From Oxalobacteraceae bacterium UBA6018 (lineage in GTDB: Bacteria > Pseudomonadota > Gammaproteobacteria > Burkholderiales > Burkholderiaceae_D): a stretch of 16,302 nt of DNA. The stretch lies in the NCBI GenBank assembly GCA_002428015.1, contig DIZW01000047.1:4432-20733 (forward strand). Direction: 5' to 3'. Position numbers and translations under genes: made by a program. Below the pieces are notes generated by a model, which was given only the letters and a program-made list of their open reading frames with translations, was not told where the DNA came from and did not search any database. Each line of letters begins with the position of its first letter. The stretch's first letter is position 1. This document shows, piece by piece, positions 1 through 9,247 of the stretch.

Positions 1-1175
1 ATCTTGACGCTGTCGCCCAGGCCGACCACGCACAGCACGCGCCCGCCGCTGGTGAGCAGCTTGCCGTCGGCGATCTGGGTGCCGGCGTGGAAGGTGACGC
101 ATTCGGGCGTCTCGGGCGGAATGCCGTCGATGACGTCGCCCTTGCGCGGGCTGTCCGGATAGCCGGCCGCCGCCATCACCACGCCGACCGCGGTGCGCCG
201 GTCCCATTCCAGTTCGACCGTGTCGAGACTACCGTTGACGGCGTGCTCCATCACCGTCAGCAGGTCGCTCTTGAGGCGCGCCATGATCGGCTGGGTTTCC
301 GGGTCGCCCATGCGGCAGTTGAATTCCAGCGTGCGCGGATTGCCCTTGTCGTCGATCATCAGGCCGGCGTACAGGAAGCCGGTGAACACGATGCCGTCCT
401 TGGCCATGCCGGCGATGGTCGGGTTGATGATCTCGCGCATCACGCGCGCGTGCATGGCCGGGGTGACGATGGGGGCGGGCGAGTAGGCGCCCATGCCGCC
501 CGTGTTGGGGCCTTCGTCGTGGTCGCGCAGGCGCTTGTGGTCCTGGCTGGTGGCAAGCGGCAGCACGTTCTTGCCGTCGCACATGACGATGAAGCTGGCT
601 TCCTCGCCGGCCAGGAATTCTTCGATCACGATGCGCGCGCCGGCGTCGCCGAAGCGGTTGTCGGCCAGCATATGGTCGACCGCCTGGTGCGCTTCTTCCA
701 GCGTCATGGCCACTACCACGCCCTTGCCGGCGGCCAGGCCGTCGGCCTTGATGACGATCGGCGCGCCGTTGGCGTCCACATAGGCGTGCGCCTGGGCGAC
801 GTCGGAAAAGCTCTGGTAGCGCGCGGTCGGAATGCCGTGACGCTGCATGAAGGCCTTGGCGAAGTCCTTCGAGCTTTCCAGTTGCGCGGCCGCCTTGGTG
901 GGGCCGAACACCTTCAGGCCGCGGGTGCGGAACAGGTCGACGATGCCGGCCGCCAGCGGCTGCTCGGGGCCGACCACGGTCAGGCCGATGTGCTCCTGCT
1001 CGGCGAAATCGGCCAGGGCGGCCGGGTCGGTGATGTCGACATTGACCAGGCGCACGTCGCGGGCGGTGCCGCCGTTGCCGGGTGCGACGTAGACCATCTG
1101 GATACGTTCGGATTGGGCCAGTTTCCAGGCCAGTGCGTGTTCGCGGCCGCCAGAGCCGACTACCAGGATTTTCAT
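1..1175 (-). CDS. purD: Phosphoribosylamine--glycine ligase (GAR synthetase), 3' end missing
   Basis: Joins glycine to 5-phosphoribosylamine with ATP to make glycinamide ribonucleotide, the second step of de novo purine synthesis, in the cytosol. Reading leftwards from the ATG at 1175, the frame stays open to the window edge. It encodes 391 residues of a family usually about 420-430 long, so roughly 30 C-terminal residues lie outside. The protein begins MKILVVGSGGREHALAWKL, the N-terminal signature of the family. GPEQPLAAGIVD follows, then an ATP-grasp core with DGLAAGKGVVVA and EEFLAGEEASF, and the PurD motif DHKRLRDHDEGPNTGGMG. The start lies 7 nt after the yebC stop and has no strong ribosome site, so it is probably translated by coupling with yebC in one operon. 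Identity is secure. The gene looks intact as far as it can be seen. Confidence 0.97.
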   Translation of the reverse strand, partial: MKILVVGSGGREHALAWKLAQSERIQMVYVAPGNGGTARDVRLVNVDITDPAALADFAEQEHIGLTVVGPEQPLAAGIVDLFRTRGLKVFGPTKAAAQLESSKDFAKAFMQRHGIPTARYQSFSDVAQAHAYVDANGAPIVIKADGLAAGKGVVVAMTLEEAHQAVDHMLADNRFGDAGARIVIEEFLAGEEASFIVMCDGKNVLPLATSQDHKRLRDHDEGPNTGGMGAYSPAPIVTPAMHARVMREIINPTIAGMAKDGIVFTGFLYAGLMIDDKGNPRTLEFNCRMGDPETQPIMARLKSDLLTVMEHAVNGSLDTVELEWDRRTAVGVVMAAAGYPDSPRKGDVIDGIPPETPECVTFHAGTQIADGKLLTSGGRVLCVVGLGDSVK

Positions 1176-1182
1176 AGGCTGC

Positions 1183-1908
1183 TTATTCTTCGATCAGGGC
1201 GTTGGTATAGACTTCCTGGACGTCGTCGAGGTTTTCGAGCGCGTCGAGGAGCTTTTGCATCTTGAGGCCATCTTCGCCGGAAAACACGGTCTCGGTGGCC
1301 GGCTTCATGATGATCTCGGCCACTTCGGCCTTGAACCCAGCCGCTTCCAGCGCTTCCTTCACGCTGGCGAAAGCGAACGGGTCGCACAGCACTTCGAAAC
1401 CGCCTTCCTCGTCGGCGATGACGTCTTCGGCGCCGGCTTCGAGGGCCGCTTCCATCAGCTTGTCTTCGTTCACGCCGGGCGCGAACAGGAACTGGCCGCA
1501 GTGCTTGAACATGAAGGCGACCGAGCCTTCGGTGCCCATGTTGCCGCCGTTCTTGTTGAAGGCGTGGCGCACTTCGGCCACCGTGCGCACGCGGTTGTCG
1601 GTCATGCAGTCGACGATGATGGCGGCGCCGCCGATGCCGTAGCCTTCATAGCGCACTTCCTCATAATTCACCCCTTCCAGGCCGCCGGAACCGCGCTGGA
1701 TGGCGCGCGTGACGTTCTCCTTCGGCATGTTGGCATCGGCCGCCTTCTCGACCGCCAGGCGCAGGCGCGGGTTGGTCGCAATATCGGCGCCACCCATGCG
1801 CGCGCCCACCGTGATCTCCTTGATCAGGCGCGTCCAGATCTTGCCGCGCTTGGCGTCGGTCGCGGCTTTCTTGTGCTTGATGTTGGCCCATTTGCTGTGT
1901 CCAGCCAT
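1183..1908 (-). CDS. yebC: YebC/PmpR/TACO1 family regulator
   Basis: Encodes 241 residues, the normal length for the family. Members bind DNA as regulators (PmpR in Pseudomonas), and more recent work on relatives points to a role in translation of difficult motifs; which applies here cannot be read from sequence. The N-terminus MAGHSKWANIKHKKAATDA is nearly invariant in the family. NMPKENVTRAIQRG and the segment around YEGYGIGGAAIIVDC are the other hallmark blocks. The acidic C-terminal third (LDALENLDDVQEVYTN) also matches. A good ribosome site (AAGGAAG on the minus strand, about 1914-1920) sits before the ATG at 1908. An extended -10 box lies about 50 nt upstream. The gene leads the yebC-purD pair and is divergent from the exporter gene at 2030. 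Confidence 0.95.
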   Translation of the reverse strand: MAGHSKWANIKHKKAATDAKRGKIWTRLIKEITVGARMGGADIATNPRLRLAVEKAADANMPKENVTRAIQRGSGGLEGVNYEEVRYEGYGIGGAAIIVDCMTDNRVRTVAEVRHAFNKNGGNMGTEGSVAFMFKHCGQFLFAPGVNEDKLMEAALEAGAEDVIADEEGGFEVLCDPFAFASVKEALEAAGFKAEVAEIIMKPATETVFSGEDGLKMQKLLDALENLDDVQEVYTNALIEE

Positions 1909-1957
1909 GTCGAATCTTCCTTAAGACGGTGTGAGGCAGTGTGCGAGGGAGGCCGAC

Positions 1958-1963
1958 ATTTTA
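1958..1963 (-). promoter_or_regulatory. Extended -10 box for yebC-purD
   Basis: On the minus strand the sequence reads TATGCTAAAAT, i.e. TGnTAAAAT, an extended -10 hexamer. Its start site would fall near 1951, giving a leader of about 43 nt before yebC. No convincing -35 is seen at 17-18 nt, as is usual for extended -10 promoters. Confidence 0.55.
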
Positions 1964-2017
1964 GCATAGCGTCATGCCCGAAATCCGCCAGCCCAAGCCG
2001 GCCCGGGCGATTCGTTC

Positions 2018-2023
2018 TACAAT
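2018..2023 (+). promoter_or_regulatory. Candidate -10 box right before the exporter start codon
   Basis: TACAAT (5 of 6 matches to TATAAT) lies 6 nt before the ATG at 2030. Transcription from it would begin at or next to the A of the ATG, so the message could be leaderless. No clear -35 or TGn extension is visible, so the call is tentative. Confidence 0.4.
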
Positions 2024-2029
2024 CTTGCG

Positions 2030-2962
2030 ATGAGTAAAATTGCTTCTACTGCCACACCGCCCGGGCCCGCCCTCGCCATCGCCCGTCCCACGCTGCTGAC
2101 CGGCCTGGCGCTTGCCATCGGCGGGGCCGTGCTGTTCTCCACCAAGGCCATCGTTGCCAAATTGTTATACCGGTATCACCTCGACGCCGTCACCGTGCTG
2201 GCCTTCCGCATGCTGTTCTCCGTACCCTTCTTCGGCGCCGTGGCGCTGTGGAAGATGCGCAGCGAGCCGCCGCTGGCCTGGCGCGAGCGCTGGCAACTGG
2301 TTGGCCTGGGCCTGGCCGGGTATTACCTGTCGAGCTATCTCGATTTCAGCGGCTTGCAGTATATTTCCGTCGGCCTGGAACGGCTGATCCTGTTCCTGAC
2401 GCCGAGCATCGTGCTGCTCATCAGCTCGTTCGTGCTCAAGCGCCACATCAGCCGCACCGAATGGCTCTCGCTGCTGGTCTCGTATTGCGGGATCGTGCTG
2501 GTGTTCGTGCACGACCTGCGCGCCGGGGCCGGCAACGCCGTCCTCGGGGCGGCCCTGGTGCTGGGGGCGGCCGTGTCGTATTCGCTCTACCTGCTCGGCT
2601 CGGGAGAGATGGTCAAGCGCCTGGGCGCCATGCGCCTGGTGGCCTACGCCATGTGCGTGGCCAGCGCCGCCTGCGTGATCCAGTTCTTCGCGCTGCGTCC
2701 GGCCGCGCTGCTGGTGCAGCCGGCCGGCGTGTACTGGCTCTCGCTCGTGAACGCGGTATTGTGTACTATCCTGCCGGTGCTGATGACGATGACGGCCGTG
2801 CAGCGCATCGGCGCGCCGGTCGCGTCCCAGTCGGGCATGATCGGTCCGGTGTCGACCCTGTTCCTGGGCGCGCTGATTCTGGACGAGCCGATCACCGCGG
2901 TCCAGCTGGCGGGCACGGTATTGGTGCTGGCCGGAATTTACATGCTGTCGAGAAGAAAATAA
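2030..2962 (+). CDS. DMT superfamily transporter with EamA domains
   Basis: A 310-residue, very hydrophobic inner-membrane protein of the drug/metabolite transporter type, expected to have ten helices in two repeated EamA halves. Helix 1 starts around LTGLALAIGGAVLFSTKAI (residues ~25-45). Conserved segments include SSYLDFSGLQYISVGLERLI in the first half, and SQSGMIGPVSTLFLGALILDEP plus the closing helix LAGTVLVLAGIYMLSRRK in the second. The 'P-(V/T)STLFLGALILDEP' block is the typical C-terminal EamA signature. The substrate cannot be inferred; relatives export amino acids or other metabolites. The ATG at 2030 is the first in frame and has no ribosome site in front, only a -10-like box, so a leaderless message is possible. 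mgsA follows after 65 nt on the same strand and may be cotranscribed. Confidence 0.9.
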   Translation: MSKIASTATPPGPALAIARPTLLTGLALAIGGAVLFSTKAIVAKLLYRYHLDAVTVLAFRMLFSVPFFGAVALWKMRSEPPLAWRERWQLVGLGLAGYYLSSYLDFSGLQYISVGLERLILFLTPSIVLLISSFVLKRHISRTEWLSLLVSYCGIVLVFVHDLRAGAGNAVLGAALVLGAAVSYSLYLLGSGEMVKRLGAMRLVAYAMCVASAACVIQFFALRPAALLVQPAGVYWLSLVNAVLCTILPVLMTMTAVQRIGAPVASQSGMIGPVSTLFLGALILDEPITAVQLAGTVLVLAGIYMLSRRK

Positions 2963-3027
2963 CCCACGCAGTCGAACAAGAAGTAGCACCCACAATCACG
3001 AACGCAAGCCAAAGGGATGAGTCAAAG

Positions 3028-3414
3028 ATGAAATCACGTATCGCGCTGATCGCGCACGACAAGAAAAAGGACGACATGATCACGCTGGCGGCCGAGTACA
3101 TCGATTTTCTGCGCGGTTGCAACCTGATCGCCACCGGCACCACCGGCGGACGCCTTTCCAACGAGCTGGGCCTGACGGTCGAGCGCAAGCACTCGGGCCC
3201 GTTTGGCGGCGACCTGCAGATCGGCTCCGACCTGGTCGACGGCAAAATCGACGCGGTAATCTTCCTGCGCGACCCGATGACGCCGCAGCCGCACGAGCCG
3301 GACATCAACGCCCTCGTGCGCGCCTGCGACGTGCACAACGTGGCCTGCGCGACCAACTTGTCGAGCGCCCACCTGGTGCTGTCGCAGTTGCAGCTCAAGG
3401 CGCGCAAGTCGTAA
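3028..3414 (+). CDS. mgsA: Methylglyoxal synthase
   Basis: Converts dihydroxyacetone phosphate to methylglyoxal and phosphate, a bypass of lower glycolysis that frees phosphate when sugar phosphates build up; cytosolic. It encodes 128 residues, slightly shorter than the E. coli enzyme (152) because both ends are shorter. The phosphate-binding and catalytic blocks are all present: ALIAHD (His10, Asp11), ATGTTGG (35-41), SGPFGGDLQIG with Asp62 in the position of the E. coli catalytic Asp71, and FLRDP...HEPD (Asp82, His89, Asp92). ATN (108-110) closes the core. The ATG at 3028 follows AAGGG by about 11 nt. An earlier ATG at 3017 runs into a stop within four codons. The gene sits between the exporter and a separate quinone reductase block. 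Confidence 0.96.
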   Translation: MKSRIALIAHDKKKDDMITLAAEYIDFLRGCNLIATGTTGGRLSNELGLTVERKHSGPFGGDLQIGSDLVDGKIDAVIFLRDPMTPQPHEPDINALVRACDVHNVACATNLSSAHLVLSQLQLKARKS

Positions 3415-3420
3415 GCGGCG

Positions 3421-3462
3421 GCAAGGCAGCGACAGCAAGGCAGCGCTAGCAAAGCGGCGGGT
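3421..3462 (+). repeat. Three degenerate 14-bp tandem units after mgsA
   Basis: Units at 3421-3434, 3435-3448 and 3449-3462 each start GCAAGGCAGCG or, in the third, GCAAAGCGGCG. The first two differ only in their last three bases. They lie in the noncoding gap just after the mgsA stop and before the hairpin at 3465. Confidence 0.7.
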
Positions 3463-3464
3463 GG

Positions 3465-3491
3465 GAGCGGCAGTAAGCGCTCACATTTTTT
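3465..3491 (+). terminator. Possible intrinsic terminator of mgsA
   Basis: A short GAGCG/CGCTC stem (3465-3469 with 3478-3482) is followed after ACA by six T (3486-3491). The stem is only 5 bp, so it would be weak. The position between mgsA and the next transcription block makes it plausible. Confidence 0.4.
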
Positions 3492-3527
3492 CGCCCGGTC
3501 ACACCTCAATCAAACACGGAGCGGCAC

Positions 3528-4498
3528 ATGACAAAAGCAATCCGCATGGAACGAACCGGCGGGCCGGAAGTGATGCAATACGTCGACGTCGAGGTGGGCG
3601 CGCCCGGCCCCGGCGAAGCGACGGTGCGCAACCACGCCATCGGGCTCAATTACCTCGACGTGTATTTCCGCTCCGGGCTGTATCCGCAGCCGTTGCCGGC
3701 CGGGCTGGGCGCGGAAGGCGCCGGCGTGGTCGAGGCGGTCGGGCCTGGCGTGACGGAGGTGGTGGTAGGCGACCGGGTGGCCTACGCCGGCCGGCCCAAC
3801 GGTTCCTACGCCGAGCTGCGCAACATGCCGGCCGAGACCCTGGTGCGCCTGCCGGACGCGATCTCGTTCGAGACCGCCGCGGCCATGCTGCTGCAAGGGC
3901 TGACGGTGCAATACCTGTTCAACCGCACCATCAAGCTGCGGCGCGGCGACACCATCCTGTTCCACGCCGCCGCCGGCGGGGTCGGCTCCATCGCGGCGCA
4001 GTGGGCGCGCGCGCTCGGGGTCGAGATGATCGGCACGGTCGGCTCGGCCGAGAAGGCCGCGCTGGCAAAGGCGCACGGCTGCGCACACGTGATCAACTAC
4101 AACACCGAGAATTTCGTCGAGCGGGTCAAGGAGATCACCAACGGCAAGAAAGTGTCGGTGGTGTACGACTCGATCGGCAAGGACACCTTCACCGGCTCGC
4201 TGGACTGCCTGCGCCCGCTGGGCCTGATGGTCAGTTTCGGCAATGCCTCCGGGCCCGTGCCGCCGTTTTCGTTGAGCGAGCTGGCCAGCCGCGGCGGGCT
4301 GTTCATCACCCGTCCGGCGCTGGGCAATTACGCCGACACGCGCGAGAACCTGCTGGCGATGGCGGCCGACCTGTTCGCCATGGTCGAGAGCGGCAAGGTG
4401 AACATCGACATCAACCAGCGCTACCGGCTGGCGGACGTGCAACAGGCCCATCGCGACCTCGAGGCGCGCAAGACCACCGGCTCCACCATCCTGCTGCC

Positions 4499-4502
<4 letters not shown>
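3528..4502 (+). CDS. NADPH:quinone oxidoreductase, zeta-crystallin type
   Basis: A 324-residue cytosolic medium-chain dehydrogenase/reductase without zinc ligands, of the QorA/zeta-crystallin branch, which reduces quinones or related alpha,beta-unsaturated carbonyls with NADPH. The N-terminal GroES-like domain has NHAIGLNYLDVYFRSGLY and GAEGAGVVEAVGPGV. The nucleotide-binding fold carries HAAAGGVGSIAAQWARALG (146-164), where AAGGVG is the glycine motif of quinone reductases. YDSIGKDTF and the C-terminal GKVNIDINQRYRLADVQQAHRDLE are also family hallmarks. The ATG at 3528 has a CGGAG ribosome site about 6-8 nt upstream. Its stop overlaps the start of the next gene (ATGA, 4499-4502), so the two are translationally coupled. 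I would annotate it as qorA-like; the physiological substrate is unknown. Confidence 0.93.
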
Positions 4503-5458
<956 letters not shown>

Positions 5459-5531
5459 GCGCCGGCGCGCCCTATCTACGGCCGGCGCGGGCGCAGCCTG
5501 CCAGCGCGCGCTCGGCGCACCGGCCAGGTGT

Positions 5532-5556
5532 GCGCGGACTTATGCGCGCGGACTTA
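5532..5556 (+). repeat. 14-bp spaced duplication spanning the lipoprotein gene stop
   Basis: GCGCGGACTTA occurs at 5532-5542 and again at 5546-5556. The second copy contains the stop codon (TTA on this strand, 5554-5556) of the minus-strand lipoprotein gene, so a second stop-like triplet lies 14 bp further on. It looks like a small tandem duplication in the convergent gap. The remainder of that gap (5459-5531) is GC-rich and shows no clear terminator. Confidence 0.6.
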
Positions 5557-6222
5557 TCCTTCGCGCTTCAACTCGATGCGGCGCGCCACGCCGCTCACGC
5601 CGGGAAAGCCCAGGAAGGCGCTCTGCACCAGTGCGGGCATCATGGCCGGGGTGGACAGCTCGTGGCTCTGGTTGTGCACCGTCACGTCGAACAGACGCTT
5701 GCCGTCGCTGGCCGACTTGATCGCCACCTGCAGCTCGCGCTGGTAGACGTGGCGCGTGACCATGGCGAAGTCGTCGTCGGCCCAGAACGGGTCGTAGAAT
5801 CGGCTATACAGCCCGCCCGCCCAGTAACGCCGGCCGCCCCAGGCGGGACGGTAGAACGCGTACGGGCTGGCGAAGCCGTAGTGAAACCGCTCGAACGGGA
5901 AGGCGGCGCTGGGGAAGACCGGCACCAGCACGCGCATCGGAACGTCGGTCGTCGTGAAGCGCATCGCCACCTTGAGCGCGGCCGTTTCGCCCGCGGCCGC
6001 CGGGTGGAAGCCCAGCTTGGCCAGCTCGCCGCCAACCAGGTTCTCGTAGCTGCGCAATTCCAGGGTGTCGTCCTGGGGAGGGGGCGCCTCGAACACGTAG
6101 GACTTGTCAGCCGGGGCGGCCGGCCATTGATGGAAAGTGGTCACATCGCTGGTGACGGTGGCTGCGCATCCGCCCAGCAGCAGGGTCAAAGCCGCGCCGG
6201 CGGCGGTGAAAAGGCGTTTCAT
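5554..6222 (-). CDS. DUF4136 outer-membrane lipoprotein
   Basis: A 222-residue lipoprotein of unknown role, with the pattern of DUF4136. The signal peptide MKRLFTAAGAALTLLLGGC ends in a lipobox (LGGC, Cys19). Alanine at +2 argues against inner-membrane retention, so outer-membrane anchoring is expected. TVTSDVTTFHQWP and the YVFEAPPPQDDTLELRSYENLVGGELAKLGF block are typical of the family's start. A central aromatic-rich stretch (~100-150, many Phe/Tyr/Trp/Gly) and a C-terminal VTVHNQSHELSTPAMMPALVQSAF follow. I chose the ATG at 6222 because it begins the signal peptide and has a GGGAGAA ribosome site 5-6 nt upstream. A longer frame from 6291 would add 23 residues that hide the signal. Transcribed alone, divergently from pepN. 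Confidence 0.88.
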   Translation of the reverse strand: MKRLFTAAGAALTLLLGGCAATVTSDVTTFHQWPAAPADKSYVFEAPPPQDDTLELRSYENLVGGELAKLGFHPAAAGETAALKVAMRFTTTDVPMRVLVPVFPSAAFPFERFHYGFASPYAFYRPAWGGRRYWAGGLYSRFYDPFWADDDFAMVTRHVYQRELQVAIKSASDGKRLFDVTVHNQSHELSTPAMMPALVQSAFLGFPGVSGVARRIELKREG

Positions 6223-6260
6223 CTTGTTCTCCCAGGTTTTTTTCGAATACACCGAACTTA

Positions 6261-6288
6261 ACTGTATTGCCGCTCGCGTGATTTTGAA
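6261..6288 (-). promoter_or_regulatory. Possible sigma70 promoter of the DUF4136 gene
   Basis: On the minus strand TTCAAA (6283-6288) and TACAGT (6261-6266) are 16 nt apart and would give a leader of about 30 nt. Both boxes are imperfect. The stretch is AT-rich compared with its surroundings, as expected for a promoter. Confidence 0.35.
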
Positions 6289-6410
6289 CATATCTTACAG
6301 ATTGTTACCGCAGGAACATAGCGATACAGACATTGTCAGAATAAATACGCAACTAGCCGATCATCCAGGACGACATCGGCGCGCGGCGCGCGGCGGCATC
6401 CGGGCGGTAT

Positions 6411-6419
6411 TGGTAAAAT
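6411..6419 (+). promoter_or_regulatory. Extended -10 promoter of pepN
   Basis: TGGTAAAAT is an extended -10 (TGn plus TAAAAT at 6414-6419). The start site would be near 6426, 27 nt before the pepN ATG. No good -35 is seen in the GC-rich stretch upstream. Confidence 0.55.
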
Positions 6420-6452
6420 GGGGCCCTGATTCCCCGCCCCTATCGAACCTTC

Positions 6453-9098
6453 ATGCGCACAGACACCGCCCAGACCATCTACCGGAAAGACTACGCAGCG
6501 CCAAGCTACCTGGTCGATACCGTCGAACTCGGCTTCGACCTCGACCCTGAGCGGACCATCGTCGCCAGCCGGCTGGTCATGACGCGCAACCCCGGCACGG
6601 CCCCGGGCGAGATCGCCCTGTACGGCGAAAACATCGAGCTGGTCGCCTTGCGCATGAACGGCGCCACCCTGGGCAAAGGCGAGTACGATCTCTCCGAAAA
6701 CATGCTGCGCATTCCAGGCGCACCGGACAGCGTCACGCTGGAAATCGAAACGATTACCGCGCCCGTCAAGAACACCACGCTCAACGGTCTGTACGTCTCG
6801 AACGGCAACTTCTTCACCCAATGCGAGGCCGAGGGCTTCCGCAACATCACTTATTTCCCGGACCGGCCCGACGTCATGGCGCGCTACACCGTCATGCTGC
6901 GCGCGGACAAGGCAAAATACCCGGTGCTGCTCTCGAACGGCAACCTCATCGAACAGGGCGACCTGGACGACGGGCGCCACTACGCCAAGTGGGAAGACCC
7001 GTTCAAGAAACCGTCCTACCTGTTCGCCCTGGTCGCGGCGCGCCTGGTCTGCCAGGAAGAGGTCTTCCGCCTCAAGGATGGCCGCGACGCCCTGCTGCAG
7101 GTGTGGGTGGAGGAGGGCAACCTCGACAAGACCGACTACGCGATGCAGTCGCTCAAGAACAGCATCCGCTGGGACGAGGAGCGCTTCGGCCTCGAGCTCG
7201 ACCTGGACCGCTTCATGATCGTCGCCGTGGGCGACTTCAACATGGGCGCGATGGAAAACAAGGGCCTGAACATCTTCAACACCAAGTACGTGCTGGCCAA
7301 CCCGCGGGTGGCCACCGACGCCGACTTTGCCGGCATCGAAGCGGTGGTCGGGCACGAGTACTTCCACAACTGGACCGGCAACCGGGTGACCTGCCGCGAC
7401 TGGTTCCAGCTGTCGCTCAAGGAAGGCCTGACCGTGTTCCGCGACCAGGAATTTTCCGCCGACATGATCGGCACCGACAGCGGGCGCGCGGTCACCCGCA
7501 TCGACCAGGTGCGCACCCTGCGCCAGTCCCAGTTCCCCGAGGACGCCGGCCCCATGGCCCATCCGGTGCGCCCCGACTCCTTCGTCGAGATCAACAACTT
7601 CTACACCGTCACCGTGTACGAAAAAGGCGCGGAGGTGGTGCGCATGTACCAGACCCTGCTGGGCCGCGAAGGCTTCCGCAAGGGCATGGACCTGTACTTC
7701 GCGCGGCACGACGGCCAGGCCGTCGAGTGCGACGATTTCCGCCGCGCCATGGCCGACGCCGGCGGGCGCGACCTGAGCCAGTTCGAACGCTGGTACAGCC
7801 AGGCCGGCACCCCGGAGGTGGCGGTCGAGACCAGCTACGACGCGGCCGGCCAGACCTACGACATCACCCTGCTGCAGACCTGCCCGGCCACGCCGGGGCA
7901 GGCGGTCAAGCTGCCGTTTCATATTCCCGTGGCCGTCGGCCTGCTGGGCGCGGACGGGCGCGACCTGCCGCTGACGGTGGACGGCGAAGCGCGCGGCACC
8001 ACCGCCGTACTCGAGCTGACCGAAGCCTGGCAGAGCTTCCGCTTCACCGGCGTCACGCAGGCGCCCACGCCGTCGCTGCTGCGCGACTTTTCCGCCCCGG
8101 TCATCCTCGAATTCGACTACACCGACGAGCAACTGCTGCACCTGTTCAACCACGACAGCGACCCCGTCAACCGCTGGGAGGCTGGCCAGCGCCTGGCCAT
8201 GGAACGCCTGCTCAAGCTGACCGTGGCCGCCGCCACCGGCGCTACGCTGGCGCTGGACGACACCTTCGTCGGCGCCATGCGCAAGATCCTCACCGACGCC
8301 ACGCTCGACGCGGCCTTCCGCGAGCAGGCCCTGCTGCTGCCGTCCGAAAGCATGATCGCCGAGCAGATGGACGTGGTCAATCCGCAGGCGATCCACCTGG
8401 CGCGCCAGTTCGTTCGGCGCAGCATCGGCGAGCGACTGCGGGCCGAGCTGATGGCCCAGTACCAGGCCAGCCAAACGCCCGGCCCCTACAGTCCGGACGC
8501 CGTCTCGGCCGGCAAGCGCGGCCTCAAGAACCTGGCGCTGGCCTACCTCGCGGCCGCGCCCGACAAGGAGGTCGTCGCCCTGGCCCAGCGCCAGTACGAC
8601 GAAGCCGACAACATGACCGACCGCGCCGCCTCGCTGAGCGCGCTCATTCACGCCGGCGCGGCCAGCGTGCCGCGCGCGCTGGAGCGCTTCTACGCCGATT
8701 TCGAGCACGAGGCGCTGGTGATCGACAAATGGTTCGTCATGCAAGCGTCCGCGCCTGGCGCCGACGTCACCGCCGCGCGCGCGCTGATGCGTCACCCGGC
8801 CTTCAACATCAAGAATCCGAATCGCGCGCGCAGCCTCATCTTCACCTTCTGCAACATGAATCCGTCGCAGTTCCACGCCGACGACGGCAGCGGCTACGCC
8901 TTCTGGGCCGAGCAGGTGATGGCGCTCGACAAGCTCAACCCGCAAGTGGCGGCGCGGCTGGCGCGCTCGATGGACCGCTGGCGGCGTTACGCCCCGGCCC
9001 TGCAAGCGCACATGAAAACCGCGCTGCAGCAGGTGGCGGCGGTGGCCGAGCTGTCGAACGACGTGCGCGAGGTCGTCACCAAAGCACTGGCCAATTGA
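6453..9098 (+). CDS. pepN: Aminopeptidase N, M1 family zinc metallopeptidase
   Basis: An 881-residue cytosolic aminopeptidase that removes N-terminal residues from peptides late in protein breakdown; E. coli PepN is 870. The substrate-anchoring GAMEN motif is at 265-269. The zinc site is HEYFH (301-305) with the third ligand Glu324 in LSLKE. All of these sit four residues later than in E. coli (261, 297-301, 320), so alignment is gap-free there. The transition-state tyrosine region VTVYEKGAEV is at 386-395. The remaining length covers the beta-sandwich and the helical C-terminal domain (DUF3458-type, ending LSNDVREVVTKALAN). The ATG at 6453 has no ribosome site, but the next residues (TIYRKDYAAPSYLVDTVEL) align with the known N-terminus, so I keep it. 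Single gene with its own extended -10 promoter. Confidence 0.97.
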   Translation: MRTDTAQTIYRKDYAAPSYLVDTVELGFDLDPERTIVASRLVMTRNPGTAPGEIALYGENIELVALRMNGATLGKGEYDLSENMLRIPGAPDSVTLEIETITAPVKNTTLNGLYVSNGNFFTQCEAEGFRNITYFPDRPDVMARYTVMLRADKAKYPVLLSNGNLIEQGDLDDGRHYAKWEDPFKKPSYLFALVAARLVCQEEVFRLKDGRDALLQVWVEEGNLDKTDYAMQSLKNSIRWDEERFGLELDLDRFMIVAVGDFNMGAMENKGLNIFNTKYVLANPRVATDADFAGIEAVVGHEYFHNWTGNRVTCRDWFQLSLKEGLTVFRDQEFSADMIGTDSGRAVTRIDQVRTLRQSQFPEDAGPMAHPVRPDSFVEINNFYTVTVYEKGAEVVRMYQTLLGREGFRKGMDLYFARHDGQAVECDDFRRAMADAGGRDLSQFERWYSQAGTPEVAVETSYDAAGQTYDITLLQTCPATPGQAVKLPFHIPVAVGLLGADGRDLPLTVDGEARGTTAVLELTEAWQSFRFTGVTQAPTPSLLRDFSAPVILEFDYTDEQLLHLFNHDSDPVNRWEAGQRLAMERLLKLTVAAATGATLALDDTFVGAMRKILTDATLDAAFREQALLLPSESMIAEQMDVVNPQAIHLARQFVRRSIGERLRAELMAQYQASQTPGPYSPDAVSAGKRGLKNLALAYLAAAPDKEVVALAQRQYDEADNMTDRAASLSALIHAGAASVPRALERFYADFEHEALVIDKWFVMQASAPGADVTAARALMRHPAFNIKNPNRARSLIFTFCNMNPSQFHADDGSGYAFWAEQVMALDKLNPQVAARLARSMDRWRRYAPALQAHMKTALQQVAAVAELSNDVREVVTKALAN

Positions 9099-9128
9099 AG
9101 CGCGCATGAGCGCAGGACGACGCGCGTT

Positions 9129-9159
9129 GCGCCGGCGTTCGTGCGCCCGTGGCCGGCGC
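9129..9159 (+). repeat. Inverted repeat between pepN and fbp
   Basis: Perfect 8-bp arms GCGCCGGC (9129-9136) and GCCGGCGC (9152-9159) flank a 15-nt loop. There is no T-run after it, so it is not a standard intrinsic terminator, though it may help stop or stabilise the pepN message. Confidence 0.4.
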
Positions 9160-9247
9160 TACCTATTGGCACGCCCAGCGTCACGGCACGGTCCGCAACG
9201 CGAACTAACGCACACAGAATAATCAACACAAACCAAAAGGGAAGTTC

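Noticed and set aside
87..1265. A 392-codon plus-strand frame opposite purD
   Set aside because: Shadow of purD. The minus strand carries all PurD motifs, while this product is low-complexity and resembles no protein family.
3461..4498. A long N-terminal extension of the DUF1080 protein
   Set aside because: It overlaps the quinone reductase gene in another frame. The extension is Arg/Gly-rich nonsense, and the signal peptide starts at 4499.
6336..9107. A 923-codon open frame on the strand opposite pepN
   Set aside because: It is the mirror of strong GC codon bias in pepN. The product is a His/Gly/Val/Arg-rich shadow, it has no ribosome site, and it covers a fully conserved enzyme gene.
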